Notes: generated by a model from the letters alone, not told the origin. Counted from the first letter of the stretch, positions 7,600 through 15,827 are shown. The stretch: DNA of 16,459 nucleotides from JACKOD01 sp041591635 (GCA_041591635.1 JBFHRO010000057.1:1-16459); one strand, 5' to 3'. Translations and numbers: made by a program.

Positions 7600-7674
7600 C
7601 CGGCCTATGGCATGGCACTGACGCTATGGCTCGGCGTCTCCCTCATCGAGCTCCGCCGGCGCCGGCCAGCGTGA
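7600..7674 (+). other. In-frame continuation of lnt encoding the missing last membrane helix
   Basis: Directly after TGA (7597-7599) the same frame continues for 24 codons to a TGA at 7672-7674. It encodes a Pro, then a hydrophobic run (MALTLWLGVSLIEL), then RRRRPA. This matches the shape of a Lnt C-terminus: Gly-x-Trp-Pro, one membrane helix, basic tail. Reading the TGA as Trp restores a 511-residue protein, close to E. coli Lnt (512). The stretch overlaps the 3' end of the convergent zinc-ribbon gene by 51 bp. Confidence 0.7.
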
Positions 7675-8193
7675 GGTAATACGCTTGAAGTAATGACCAT
7701 CACACTGATGACAAGGCTCAATGTGGCGGGTTTCGGTCAGACACATCATGTAGCCGCACTCGCCACACTGAAGCATCCCCGCACAGGCCACCTCCCCGGT
7801 CATGTACAGCCCCGGATCGTGGTGGATCTTCTGATCCAGCTCGAGCAAACCCACCAGGGTCGTGTCGGCAATTGACAGCAAGGCATCGCGCACTTTCGAC
7901 TCTATGAGTGCCAAATCCATCCGGAACCATTCCCGGATTCCCTGCCCGGTTTCGGCCACATAGGTGGAAAACTGGTGCAAATCGCGCTTTATATAGGCAC
8001 CGAGCAGATCTATTTCTTCTTTGGTCAGTTCCGCAACATCCTGCTCAAAGGCGATCGCTTCGTCGATTTCCTTGCGAATGAACTCCCAGGTTTTTACCTC
8101 CAGCTGCGCGATGGATTTCTCGGCCCGCTCCAGCATCCGGTTATATACCTTGGCGGCCGCGGGAGAATGTTTTTGCTGTGTGTTCTCGTCCAT
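7624..8193 (-). CDS. DUF1451 / YbeL-like zinc-ribbon protein
   Basis: A 189-residue soluble protein. Residues 1-125 are largely helical and charged (RAEKSIAQLEVKTWEFIRKE). A C-terminal zinc ribbon has Cys143, Cys146, Cys161 and Cys164 as likely ligands (CGECGYMMC and CHQC). This matches the DUF1451 family, which includes E. coli YbeL, also a neighbour of leuS. Function is unknown. The start is secure: AAGGAGAGG lies just upstream of the ATG. It converges with lnt with only 24 bp between stops, or overlaps it if the lnt tail is translated. The last 15 residues past the ribbon are acidic and Pro-rich. Confidence 0.9.
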   Translation of the reverse strand: MDENTQQKHSPAAAKVYNRMLERAEKSIAQLEVKTWEFIRKEIDEAIAFEQDVAELTKEEIDLLGAYIKRDLHQFSTYVAETGQGIREWFRMDLALIESKVRDALLSIADTTLVGLLELDQKIHHDPGLYMTGEVACAGMLQCGECGYMMCLTETRHIEPCHQCDGHYFKRITSRWPAPAELDEGDAEP

Positions 8194-8575
8194 ATCCTCT
8201 CCTTAAAAGAACCTCGTTCCAGTCATCGACAAACAAAGACAAACAGCCGCCGTCACGCTTTCTCCGGTACTGTTTGATGCCATCATCCCCCGCTAAAACG
8301 AGGGACTTTCCGTCGGGTCGTCTGTAGCTGTAAAAACACGAGTAGGTTAGAATAGCCGGTTCTTGATTGCACCCACTTTAATTTACGAATAATGGCGGCC
8401 ATCTCTTGTTCACAACACCGGAGCAGGCTAAAAAACGGGCACCACGAACCGGCGATACACGTCGTCGACAAACGCCCAAGCACTTGGAAACACCCGCATT
8501 CAAACCGACACCTGGCACCGCTTTCGATGCTATTGTGTTGATTAATCACTCATACTAAAAAGAATAGTTGAGACA
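8194..8575. other. Intergenic region between the zinc-ribbon gene and leuS
   Basis: This 382-bp stretch should hold the divergent promoters of both genes. On the plus strand a TAGAAT (8348-8353) and a TTGATTGCAC...AATAAT arrangement (8363-8393) are possible promoter parts, but spacing is poor in each case. No T-box, leucine-rich leader peptide or terminator-like hairpin was found upstream of leuS. Short frames here lack ribosome sites and resemble nothing I know. Confidence 0.5.
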
Positions 8576-11161
8576 ATGGACGAAAACTACAATCCCAAAA
8601 CCGTTGAAGAAGAAGCCCGATCTTTCTGGGATCAACACCAGAGTTTCAAAGTCACCGAGGTGCCCGGCAAGGAAAAATACTATTGCCTGTCCATGTTCCC
8701 CTACCCCAGCGGAAAGCTGCACATGGGCCACGTGCGCAACTACAGCATCGGCGACGTCGTTTCGCGCTACCAGCGCATGCTGGGGAAAAATGTATTGCAA
8801 CCGATGGGCTGGGATGCCTTCGGCCTGCCAGCGGAAAACGCCGCTATCAAAAACAGTGTTGCACCCGCCAAGTGGACCTACGAAAATATCGAGTACATGA
8901 AAAACCAGCTCAAACAACTGGGCTTCGGTTATGACTGGAGCCGCGAGCTGGCCACCTGCCGACCGGAATACTACAAGTGGGAGCAGTGGTTTTTTACGCA
9001 ACTTTACGCAAAAGGGCTGGTGTACAAGAAAAACTCTACCGTCAACTGGGATCCGGTCGATCAGACAGTGCTCGCCAACGAACAGGTGGTTGACGGTCGG
9101 GGCTGGCGCTCCGGCGCGCTGGTGGAGCAAAAGGAAATCCCCCAGTGGTTTATCAAGATCACGGCGTACGCCGAAGAGCTGCTCAACGATCTGGACCAGC
9201 TGGAAGACTGGCCCGAACAGGTCAAGACCATGCAACGCAACTGGATCGGGCGCTCTGAAGGTGTTGAGCTGAACTTCAGGGTAACCAGCACCGGCGAAGA
9301 CCTTGCCGTTTATACCACGCGCCCCGATACCCTCATGGGTGTCACCTACGTCGCAGTCGCCGCACAACACCCACTGACACTGAGCCTGGCCCAGGATAAC
9401 CCCGAACTGGCCGCCTTCATTGAAGCCTGCAAGAATACCAAGGTCGCAGAAGCCGACATGGCTACCATGGAGAAGCGCGGCATGCCGCTGGGGATCAATG
9501 CCGTGCATCCTGTCAGCGGCGAAGAGGTTCCTGTCTGGACCGCAAACTTTGTGCTCATGGGCTACGGCTCAGGCGCTGTCATGTCAGTACCTGCCCACGA
9601 TGAGCGCGACCATGAATTTGCACTCAAGTACGGTCTGCCCATCAAACAGGTGATCTCCCCAAAGGATGACGCCGACATCGATGTGCAGGAGCAAGCCTAT
9701 ACCGCCAAGGGCATTCTGGTGTCTTCGGGCGAGTTCACCGGGCTCACCTCCGAGGAAGCCTTCGACGCCATCGCCAGCAAACTGGAAAACGAAGGCAAAG
9801 GCAGCAAGCGCGTCAACTACCGCCTGCGTGACTGGGGCGTTTCGCGCCAGCGCTACTGGGGTGCCCCCATCCCCATGATGACACTTGAAGATGGCAGTGA
9901 AGTGCCGGTGCCGCTTGATCAGTTGCCGGTCACCCTGCCTGAAGATGTGGCCATGGACGGCGTCAGGTCACCCATCAAGGCCGATCCGCAATGGGCCAAA
10001 ACCACCTGCAAGGGTCAGCCGGCATGGCGCGAAACCGACACCTTCGACACTTTTATGGAATCGTCCTGGTATTACGCCCGCTACTGCAGTCCTCAGTATC
10101 AGGAAGGCATGGTCGACAGCCAGGCAGCCAATTACTGGCTTCCTGTGGATCAGTATATCGGGGGAATTGAGCACGCCATTTTGCACCTGCTTTACGCCCG
10201 CTTCTTTCACAAGCTGCTGCGTGACGCGGGCCTGGTGCAAAGCGACGAACCCTTCAAGCGCCTGCTTTGCCAGGGCATGGTACTGGCCGAAACCTTTTAC
10301 CGTGACGATGCGAACGGTGGCAAGCAATGGTTCTCGCCCACCGATGTTGTGGTAGAGCGGGATGAGAAAGGCCAGCTCAAGACCTGCGTGTTGAGCACCG
10401 ACAATCAGCCGGTGACCCATGCAGGCATGAGCAAGATGTCCAAATCCAAAAACAACGGCATTGACCCCCAGACAATCATTGATCGTTACGGTGCCGATAC
10501 TGTGCGGCTGTTTATCATGTTTGCCGCACCGCCAGAGCAATCGCTCGAATGGTCCGACAGCGCGGTAGAAGGGGCACACAGGTTCCTGAAACGGTTGTGG
10601 AAAACCGTGGCCAATCACGTCGCCCTGGGTAAGGCACCTGTGCTGGAACCGGCCCTGCTCACACCGGCCCAGAAAGACCTGCGCCGCAAAACGCATGAAA
10701 CCATCAGCAAGGTCAGTGACGACTTCCAGCGCCGACTCACTTTCAACACCGCGATTGCTGCCGTAATGGAACTCATGAACCAGGCCAGCAAGTTTTCGGA
10801 CGAAACGGATCAAGGCAGAGCCGTGCTGCATGAAGCGCTTGAAGCGGCGGTACTGCTGCTGTCACCCATCACGCCGCACATTGCCCACGCGCTGTGGGCG
10901 GCTTTGGGTCATCAGGAACCCGTCATCCACGCCACCTGGCCTGTCGCCGATCCTGACGCCATGGTGCGCACCACCATTGAGGTTGTGGTTCAGGTTAACG
11001 GTAAAGTGCGTGCACGGCTTGAAGTTGCGGCCGATGCCGACAAGGCCACCCTGGAAAAGCTGGCACTGGATGACATCAACGTGCAACGCTTTCTCGAAGG
11101 CGTCAGCATTCGCAAGGTTATTGTTGTGCCCGGGAAACTCATCAACATCGTCGTATCTTGA
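8576..11161 (+). CDS. leuS: Leucyl-tRNA synthetase
   Basis: A class I aminoacyl-tRNA synthetase that charges tRNA-Leu in the cytoplasm. The 861-residue length equals the E. coli enzyme (860) within one residue. The HIGH signature is HMGH at 49-52 and the KMSKS loop is at 620-624. The CP1 editing domain (about 225-415) keeps TTRPDTLMGVTYV and the block GAVMSVPAHDERDHEFA that clears mischarged tRNA. The anticodon-binding domain follows, and the protein ends with the small C-terminal domain (VQVNGKVRARLEV). The ribosome site upstream of the ATG is weak (TTGAGACA). lptE starts 58 bp downstream after an RNA hairpin. Confidence 0.99.
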   Translation: MDENYNPKTVEEEARSFWDQHQSFKVTEVPGKEKYYCLSMFPYPSGKLHMGHVRNYSIGDVVSRYQRMLGKNVLQPMGWDAFGLPAENAAIKNSVAPAKWTYENIEYMKNQLKQLGFGYDWSRELATCRPEYYKWEQWFFTQLYAKGLVYKKNSTVNWDPVDQTVLANEQVVDGRGWRSGALVEQKEIPQWFIKITAYAEELLNDLDQLEDWPEQVKTMQRNWIGRSEGVELNFRVTSTGEDLAVYTTRPDTLMGVTYVAVAAQHPLTLSLAQDNPELAAFIEACKNTKVAEADMATMEKRGMPLGINAVHPVSGEEVPVWTANFVLMGYGSGAVMSVPAHDERDHEFALKYGLPIKQVISPKDDADIDVQEQAYTAKGILVSSGEFTGLTSEEAFDAIASKLENEGKGSKRVNYRLRDWGVSRQRYWGAPIPMMTLEDGSEVPVPLDQLPVTLPEDVAMDGVRSPIKADPQWAKTTCKGQPAWRETDTFDTFMESSWYYARYCSPQYQEGMVDSQAANYWLPVDQYIGGIEHAILHLLYARFFHKLLRDAGLVQSDEPFKRLLCQGMVLAETFYRDDANGGKQWFSPTDVVVERDEKGQLKTCVLSTDNQPVTHAGMSKMSKSKNNGIDPQTIIDRYGADTVRLFIMFAAPPEQSLEWSDSAVEGAHRFLKRLWKTVANHVALGKAPVLEPALLTPAQKDLRRKTHETISKVSDDFQRRLTFNTAIAAVMELMNQASKFSDETDQGRAVLHEALEAAVLLLSPITPHIAHALWAALGHQEPVIHATWPVADPDAMVRTTIEVVVQVNGKVRARLEVAADADKATLEKLALDDINVQRFLEGVSIRKVIVVPGKLINIVVS

Positions 11162-11172
11162 CAGTCATCACT

Positions 11173-11200
11173 GGCTGGTTCGTGCCGTAGCGAACCAGCC
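11173..11200 (+). other. Perfect 10-bp hairpin between leuS and lptE
   Basis: Arms GGCTGGTTCG (11173-11182) and CGAACCAGCC (11191-11200) are exact reverse complements around an 8-nt loop. It starts 11 bp after the leuS stop and ends 19 bp before the lptE ATG. There is no following T-run, so it is unlikely to be a full intrinsic terminator. It may be an mRNA-processing or 3'-end-protecting stem that sets unequal leuS and lptE expression. Confidence 0.6.
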
Positions 11201-11219
11201 GCGACTTGAGTACATCCGT

Positions 11220-11810
11220 ATGCGCCTCACCGTAAAAACCTGCTTGCTTCTGACCCTCCTTGCTACCCTGCTGACAGGATGCGGCTTTCACCTGCGCGGT
11301 CAAACCAGCATTCCCGACACCATGCAGCACCTGACCATTGTCTGTGGCGACGCCGTCGATCCGAGGTTTTGCGCCCGTGTGAGCCAGCGACTGCAGAAAG
11401 CCGGCTATCCGCCCGTGGCCGCAGACGCAGCCCAAATCTTTCTGCACATAGACGCCTTGCGTGACGAAAGCCGGGCGATTTCTGTCAACCGCAATGCGGT
11501 TGCCGCCGAGTACGAGCAGCTCTACCACCTGGACTTTCATTTGACACTCAGAGACGGCATTGCGTTAATTCCTGCCGACAAGATAAAGGTAGCCCGCACC
11601 TATCGCTTCGATGAGAATCAGGTACTTTCAAAAACACGCGAAAAAGAAGGATTGAGAACCGAGGTGTATCGCGAGCTGACAGATAACCTGATTCGCCGCC
11701 TCAAACCCTTTCATAAGGCGCGAATCAAGGAAATACGCCACAAACATGGTGATGACAAAGATGTCGACCACAATGAAACCGGCGCGCCCGTAAATGAAAA
11801 TCAAACCTGA
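11220..11810 (+). CDS. lptE: LPS-assembly lipoprotein LptE
   Basis: LptE is the outer-membrane lipoprotein that plugs and folds the LptD translocon for lipopolysaccharide export. The 196-residue precursor has a lipoprotein signal: basic start, hydrophobic core, and lipobox LLTGC with Cys21 as the acylated residue. GFHLRGQ follows at once, the typical LptE mature N-terminus. Two further cysteines (Cys42 and Cys51) could form a disulfide. The last ~30 residues are a charged tail rich in His, Asp and Asn. Its final codons overlap the start of holA by 17 bp. The ATG was chosen because the signal peptide begins there; the frame is open further upstream inside leuS. Confidence 0.95.
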   Translation: MRLTVKTCLLLTLLATLLTGCGFHLRGQTSIPDTMQHLTIVCGDAVDPRFCARVSQRLQKAGYPPVAADAAQIFLHIDALRDESRAISVNRNAVAAEYEQLYHLDFHLTLRDGIALIPADKIKVARTYRFDENQVLSKTREKEGLRTEVYRELTDNLIRRLKPFHKARIKEIRHKHGDDKDVDHNETGAPVNENQT

Positions 11811-12840
11811 AGATCTGGCGCGCCACCTGGCCAAATCCTTATTGCCGGTTTACCTGATTTACGGTGATGAACCCTTGCTGGTGCAGGAAGCCTGCGACCA
11901 ACTGCGCGCGGCGGCACGAAGTGCCGGCATTGAGGATCGCCACTGTTTTACCGACGACCGGAATTTTGACTGGAACTACCTGCTGGAAGAAGCCAACAGT
12001 CTGTCACTGTTTTCGCAGCGCAAGCTCTTTGAAGTACGAGTGGAGTCTGGTCGGTTTAATGAGGACGCCAGCAAAGCCCTGGAGGCCTATTGCAACAACC
12101 CGCCTACCGACAACCTTTTGCTGCTGATCAGCGGCAAGATCGAGACGGCTACAACCAAAAAGAAATGGTTTACCACGCTCGATCGCACAGGCGTCATTGT
12201 GCAGATCTGGCCCATCAAATCGGAACAACTTCCTGCCTGGCTGACCAAACGACTCGCTGCAGTCGGTTTTGCCGCTGATGCGGACGCCCTGACACTGCTT
12301 CAGGAACAGATTGAAGGCAATCTGCTTGCCGCCCACCAGGAAATAGAAAAACTGCGGCTTCTGACTGATGCCAGCCACCTCGATCTACAAACGGTGCAGG
12401 CCGCCATCTCAAACAACGCGCGCTACAACGGTTTTGATTTAAATGATGCCTGCCTCAAAGGCGACGCCCTGCAGGCCATCCGCATCTTGCGCGGACTGGA
12501 AGCCGAAGGCGTGCAACCCATTGCCCTGCTGGGGTTACTGATGCGCACAGTGCGCATTCTGCAGGAGTTGCACTACGCACTGGCCAATCGTCAGCCCTCC
12601 CAGAGTCTGCTGACCAAACACCGGGTATTCCTCCCCAGCCAACCGTTCTACGTAAAAGCCGCAAGGCGGATTGCCGTCGGACAATACAGGCAAATATTCA
12701 CACTTGGAGCACAAATCGACGAATGTGCCAAGGGGCTTCGGCCCGATCTTGACGCATGGTCCAGACTCTCTGACTTATGCCTTCTACTGTGTCAGGGCGA
12801 TTCTCGAGCACAGGAAACCACCAAGCGAAGCTATTCCTGA
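11794..12840 (+). CDS. holA: DNA polymerase III delta subunit
   Basis: HolA is the clamp-loader subunit that opens the beta sliding clamp during replication. The 348-residue length compares with 343 in E. coli. The N-terminal domain begins KSLLPVYLIYGDEPLLVQEA. The clamp-binding element is SLF with Leu72 and Phe73, equivalent to E. coli Leu73 and Phe74. As expected for delta, there is no functional Walker A motif. The C-terminal helical domain includes NARYNGFDLNDACLKGD and a region ending in WSRLSDLCLLLC. It overlaps lptE by 17 bp, so the two are translationally coupled. In E. coli nadD follows holA; here it does not. Confidence 0.96.
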   Translation: MKIKPEDLARHLAKSLLPVYLIYGDEPLLVQEACDQLRAAARSAGIEDRHCFTDDRNFDWNYLLEEANSLSLFSQRKLFEVRVESGRFNEDASKALEAYCNNPPTDNLLLLISGKIETATTKKKWFTTLDRTGVIVQIWPIKSEQLPAWLTKRLAAVGFAADADALTLLQEQIEGNLLAAHQEIEKLRLLTDASHLDLQTVQAAISNNARYNGFDLNDACLKGDALQAIRILRGLEAEGVQPIALLGLLMRTVRILQELHYALANRQPSQSLLTKHRVFLPSQPFYVKAARRIAVGQYRQIFTLGAQIDECAKGLRPDLDAWSRLSDLCLLLCQGDSRAQETTKRSYS

Positions 12841-13115
12841 GCGCACCAACAAAATTCATCACCCTATTACAATTGCACAACAATTAGGCGTTCACTTTAA
12901 CTTATACATGCAAACCTTTAAACTATACTGGATTTGCGACTTAGTAAACGGCACCATCGGGTTGCTGGCACTTCTGATTTTGAAGCTTTGACAGCACAGG
13001 TAGTATGTCTCGCGAAATAACGATAATGAATGGCTTTGTGCCAAGGGCCGCAGGTAAGTTGAGCAGAAACACTGATTAACCACAGCCAAATCCCTAAGGT
13101 GTATGTGAGCCCATT
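12841..13115. other. AT-richer intergenic region between holA and the endonuclease-like gene
   Basis: This 275-bp stretch contains a TATACT (12924-12929) and a perfect TTGACA (12988-12993), but neither has a partner element at proper spacing. A 27-codon hydrophobic frame starts at 12908 without a ribosome site. AATTG-N5-CAATT (12871-12885) is a weak palindrome. No clear terminator for the holA operon is seen. The promoter of the downstream gene should lie here but cannot be fixed. Confidence 0.4.
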
Positions 13116-13754
13116 ATGACCAAGTTTTCAGCTGCCACACTGTCAGTCTTGCTGGCCAGTACGTTGGTAACCCCAGCTAATGCCCAAACCAAACTGACCG
13201 ATCCCAAAGAAACACTCAAAACCCACTTCTGGGGCGATCTTTACAAGAACGGCGGTATCACTTTTTACTGCAAGAAGCCTTTCTCCAAACCCAGCGTGCT
13301 GATTCAGGAAAGCTATATCTACGACACGGGCCTGATTCGTGATCATTTGCGCTGCGGCACGCCCAGACAGTGCCGAAGCGATAGCGAGCAGTACGGCCGT
13401 ATGGCATCGGATCTGCACAATATCGTACCGGCCGATGGCAAGTTTGAACTCAAGCGCAGCAATGCCAAGTTTGAGGATCTCAGTGACAATGTGCCCGAAT
13501 CGGATTGCGGCACCAAGCGACTGTTTCAGGTACTGGAGCCCCCGGCCGACGTCAAAGGTGACATCGCTCGCGCGATTTTCTACATGCATGCCACCTACAA
13601 TCTGCCACTGATTGGCAACATAGACATGCTCAAGCGCTGGCACACCCAAGACCCAGCCAGCAAAGAAGAGATTGAGCGCAACCGCAGGATTGCGGAGATT
13701 CAAGGTAACGAAAATCCGTTTATTACTGATCCAAAATTTGCCGATACGCTTTAA
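13116..13754 (+). CDS. Secreted endonuclease I-like protein with altered active site
   Basis: A 212-residue precursor with a signal peptide ending in ANA (residues 21-23), so it is exported to the periplasm or outside. Endonuclease I family marks are present: DLHNIVPA (99-106), KRSN (113-116), GDIARAIFYMHATYNLPL (148-165), LKRWHTQDP (172-180) and the C-terminal RRIAEIQGNENPF (190-202). Active members have an Glu-His pair and a later Asn (Vvn Glu79, His80 and Asn127) that bind Mg2+ and cleave nucleic acid. In my alignment these are Ser66, Tyr67 and Glu111. Cysteines at 52, 80, 86 and 131 suggest disulfides. It may be an inactive relative or have different activity. It stands alone and ends before a strong terminator. 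Confidence 0.8.
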   Translation: MTKFSAATLSVLLASTLVTPANAQTKLTDPKETLKTHFWGDLYKNGGITFYCKKPFSKPSVLIQESYIYDTGLIRDHLRCGTPRQCRSDSEQYGRMASDLHNIVPADGKFELKRSNAKFEDLSDNVPESDCGTKRLFQVLEPPADVKGDIARAIFYMHATYNLPLIGNIDMLKRWHTQDPASKEEIERNRRIAEIQGNENPFITDPKFADTL

Positions 13755-13827
13755 CCTCTGACACCTCATTGTCGAGGCGGGCACGCAACACCGCGATAAA
13801 CAACTCACTGATAACGAAACGCTCATA

Positions 13828-13862
13828 ACGAAAAAGCGCGAGCCATGCTCGCGCTTTTTCGT
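13828..13862. terminator. Bidirectional intrinsic terminator between convergent genes
   Basis: A 16-bp perfect stem (13828-13843 with 13847-13862) closes on a 3-nt CAT loop. The core is GCGCGAGC/GCTCGCGC with a run of five A on the left and five T on the right. It therefore works as an intrinsic terminator on both strands, for the endonuclease-like gene (plus) and the acyl-CoA dehydrogenase gene (minus). Confidence 0.93.
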
Positions 13863-13880
13863 CCCAGCGTTAAGCGCTAC

Positions 13881-15671
13881 CTAGAAGGCTTCTGCACTCA
13901 AGGCCATCATGTCGCCACTGCCGCTGCGGATACTTTCGGCCAGCGATGTCACTTTCGGCAACACCCGGCTGAAGTAGTAGCGCGAAGTCTTGAGCTTGGT
14001 CTCATAAAACCCGGTACTGTCTGCGTCCACTTTGGCAAGCGCCACGTTGGACATCATCGCCCACATGTACGCAAAGGCGGTGTAACCGAACAGGTCGAGA
14101 TACTCAACCGAAGCCGCTCCGACAGCATTAGGATCGGTGGCCGAGGCCTTGATGACATATTCGGTAACATCGGCCAGACGCTCCATGGCGGCGGCCAGGG
14201 GTTCGACAAACTCTTTCATTGCTGGATTGCCACTGTTGGCTTCGATAAACTCCGCCACTTCCCGCGCAAACAGCTCGACGAATTCCCCATTATTGGCAAC
14301 CACTTTCCGCCCCATCAGGTCGAGCGCTTGAATACCGTTGGTTCCTTCGTAGATCTGGGCAATGCGCACATCACGCACCAACTGCTCCTGCCCCCACTCG
14401 CGAATATAGCCGTGGCCGCCGAAAATCTGCTGCCCCATCACAGTGCTTTCAAAGCCGCGATCGGTCAAGAACGCCTTGGCCACTGGCGTCAGAAGCGCCA
14501 CCATGGCCGCACCCCGGCCTTTTTCCTCTTTGTTATCGCTGTACTTGGCAATATCAAGATACCGGGCCACATAGGTAGAGAAAGCGCGGCTCGCCTCGAT
14601 AGTGGCTCTCATAGTCATCAGCATGCGACGAATGTCAGGGTGCACAATGATCGGATCGGCCGATTTTTCAGGCGCCACTGCACCTGCAGGTGCCCGGCCC
14701 TGAATCCGGTCGCGGGCATATTCGACCGCATTCTGATAAGAGCGCTCAGCGGCTGCCAAGCCCTGCACACCCACCCCAAGACGCTCGTAGTTCATCATGG
14801 TGAACATGCCGGCAAGCCCTTTGTTCAATTCGCCTACCAGCCAGCCTTTTGCTCCGTCAAAGTTCATGACGCAGGTTGCAGAGGCCTTGATTCCCATTTT
14901 GTGTTCGATCGAACCGCAAGATACGTTATTCGGCGCGCCGAGGCTGCCATCATCATTGACAGAGATCTTGGGAACCAGGAATAACGAAATACCACGCGGG
15001 CCCGCAGGAGCATCGGGCAGTTTGGCCAATACCAGATGAATGATGTTTTCACTCAGGTCATGATCGCCACCGGTAATAAAAATCTTGGTTCCGGTAATGC
15101 TGTAAGAACCGTCGGCATTGGGCTCGGCCTTGGTGCGAATAATCCCCAGATCGGTTCCGGAATGGGGTTCGGTCAGATCCATGGCGCCAGACCAAACGCC
15201 GGCATACATATTGGGAAGGTACTTCTTTTTCAGGGCTTCTGTGGCGTGAGCATCAATCGCAAGCGTAGCGCCTGCCGTAAGCATAGGGTAAAGACCGAAG
15301 GAAATATTGGCCGACTGCACCATCTCCTCGACTTGCGAGCCAATCATTTTTGGCATTCCCATTCCGTCGTACTCGGGATTGCCACCAAGCCCGCACCAGC
15401 CACCTTCAATAAAGGTGCGGTAGGCTTCCTTGAAGCCGGCAGGTGTAGACACCTGGCCGTTTACCCATTTGCAGCCCTCTTCATCACCGCTGCGGTTGAT
15501 TGGCGCCACCAGCGACTCGGAAATTTTTCCGGCCTCTTCAATAATGGCATAGGCTGTCTCGGGATCGACATGATCGCGCGTACCCGCCAGCGAAGCCCAC
15601 AACTTGTCGGCCTCAAAAACTTCTTCCAGAACAAAACGCATATCACGCAAGGGTGCCTTGTAATCAGCCAT
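13881..15671 (-). CDS. Acyl-CoA dehydrogenase (long form, FadE/DmdC-like)
   Basis: A 596-residue FAD enzyme that introduces the first double bond into an acyl-CoA in beta-oxidation. It has an N-terminal extension domain, then the dehydrogenase core with AMDLTEPHSGTDLG (163-176) and FITGGDHDL (198-206). Glu442 in QIYEGTNGIQALDLMGRK is the likely catalytic base. A further C-terminal domain (about 470-596) places it with the ~600-residue type that includes Pseudomonas FadE paralogs and the methylmercaptopropionyl-CoA dehydrogenase DmdC. The acyl chain cannot be read from sequence. The start is supported by GAGGAAGAG just upstream. It has its own intergenic region and terminators on both sides, so it is probably transcribed separately from its paralog. 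Confidence 0.93.
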   Translation of the reverse strand: MADYKAPLRDMRFVLEEVFEADKLWASLAGTRDHVDPETAYAIIEEAGKISESLVAPINRSGDEEGCKWVNGQVSTPAGFKEAYRTFIEGGWCGLGGNPEYDGMGMPKMIGSQVEEMVQSANISFGLYPMLTAGATLAIDAHATEALKKKYLPNMYAGVWSGAMDLTEPHSGTDLGIIRTKAEPNADGSYSITGTKIFITGGDHDLSENIIHLVLAKLPDAPAGPRGISLFLVPKISVNDDGSLGAPNNVSCGSIEHKMGIKASATCVMNFDGAKGWLVGELNKGLAGMFTMMNYERLGVGVQGLAAAERSYQNAVEYARDRIQGRAPAGAVAPEKSADPIIVHPDIRRMLMTMRATIEASRAFSTYVARYLDIAKYSDNKEEKGRGAAMVALLTPVAKAFLTDRGFESTVMGQQIFGGHGYIREWGQEQLVRDVRIAQIYEGTNGIQALDLMGRKVVANNGEFVELFAREVAEFIEANSGNPAMKEFVEPLAAAMERLADVTEYVIKASATDPNAVGAASVEYLDLFGYTAFAYMWAMMSNVALAKVDADSTGFYETKLKTSRYYFSRVLPKVTSLAESIRSGSGDMMALSAEAF

Positions 15672-15827
15672 GTACTCTTCCTCTACTCTGAACTTGTGTC
15701 ATGCTATCGAAATCAGAAACCAGTCATCGCTACCGCGATATCTTCTTTTTAGAACCCAGCATCTTACCCAAAATTCGTGCTCAGTTCACCGCAAGAATAC
15801 GAACTGGAGCAAATCGGGCCGGATAAA
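15672..15827 (-). promoter_or_regulatory. Upstream region of the first acyl-CoA dehydrogenase gene
   Basis: This gap between the paralog's terminator and the dehydrogenase start must hold the promoter. On the minus strand TAAGAT is a possible -10 but has no good -35 at proper spacing. A small palindrome, ATCGC-TACC-GCGAT (15726-15739), lies about 55-68 bp upstream of the start and could be an operator. No FadR- or PsrA-type site was recognised with confidence. Confidence 0.3.

Noticed and set aside
8283..8549. 88-codon minus-strand frame in the leuS upstream gap, and a 49-codon plus-strand frame starting at 8392
   Set aside because: Neither has a ribosome site or recognisable sequence. The plus-strand frame is not rich in Leu codons, so it is not a convincing leuS leader peptide.
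12908..12991. 27-codon hydrophobic peptide downstream of holA
   Set aside because: Its end is membrane-helix-like, but there is no Shine-Dalgarno and no toxin-antitoxin partner or antisense RNA is visible.
13845..14984. 379-codon plus-strand open frame opposite the acyl-CoA dehydrogenase gene
   Set aside because: It begins inside the terminator and reads antisense through a strongly supported enzyme gene. Composition is shadow-like.
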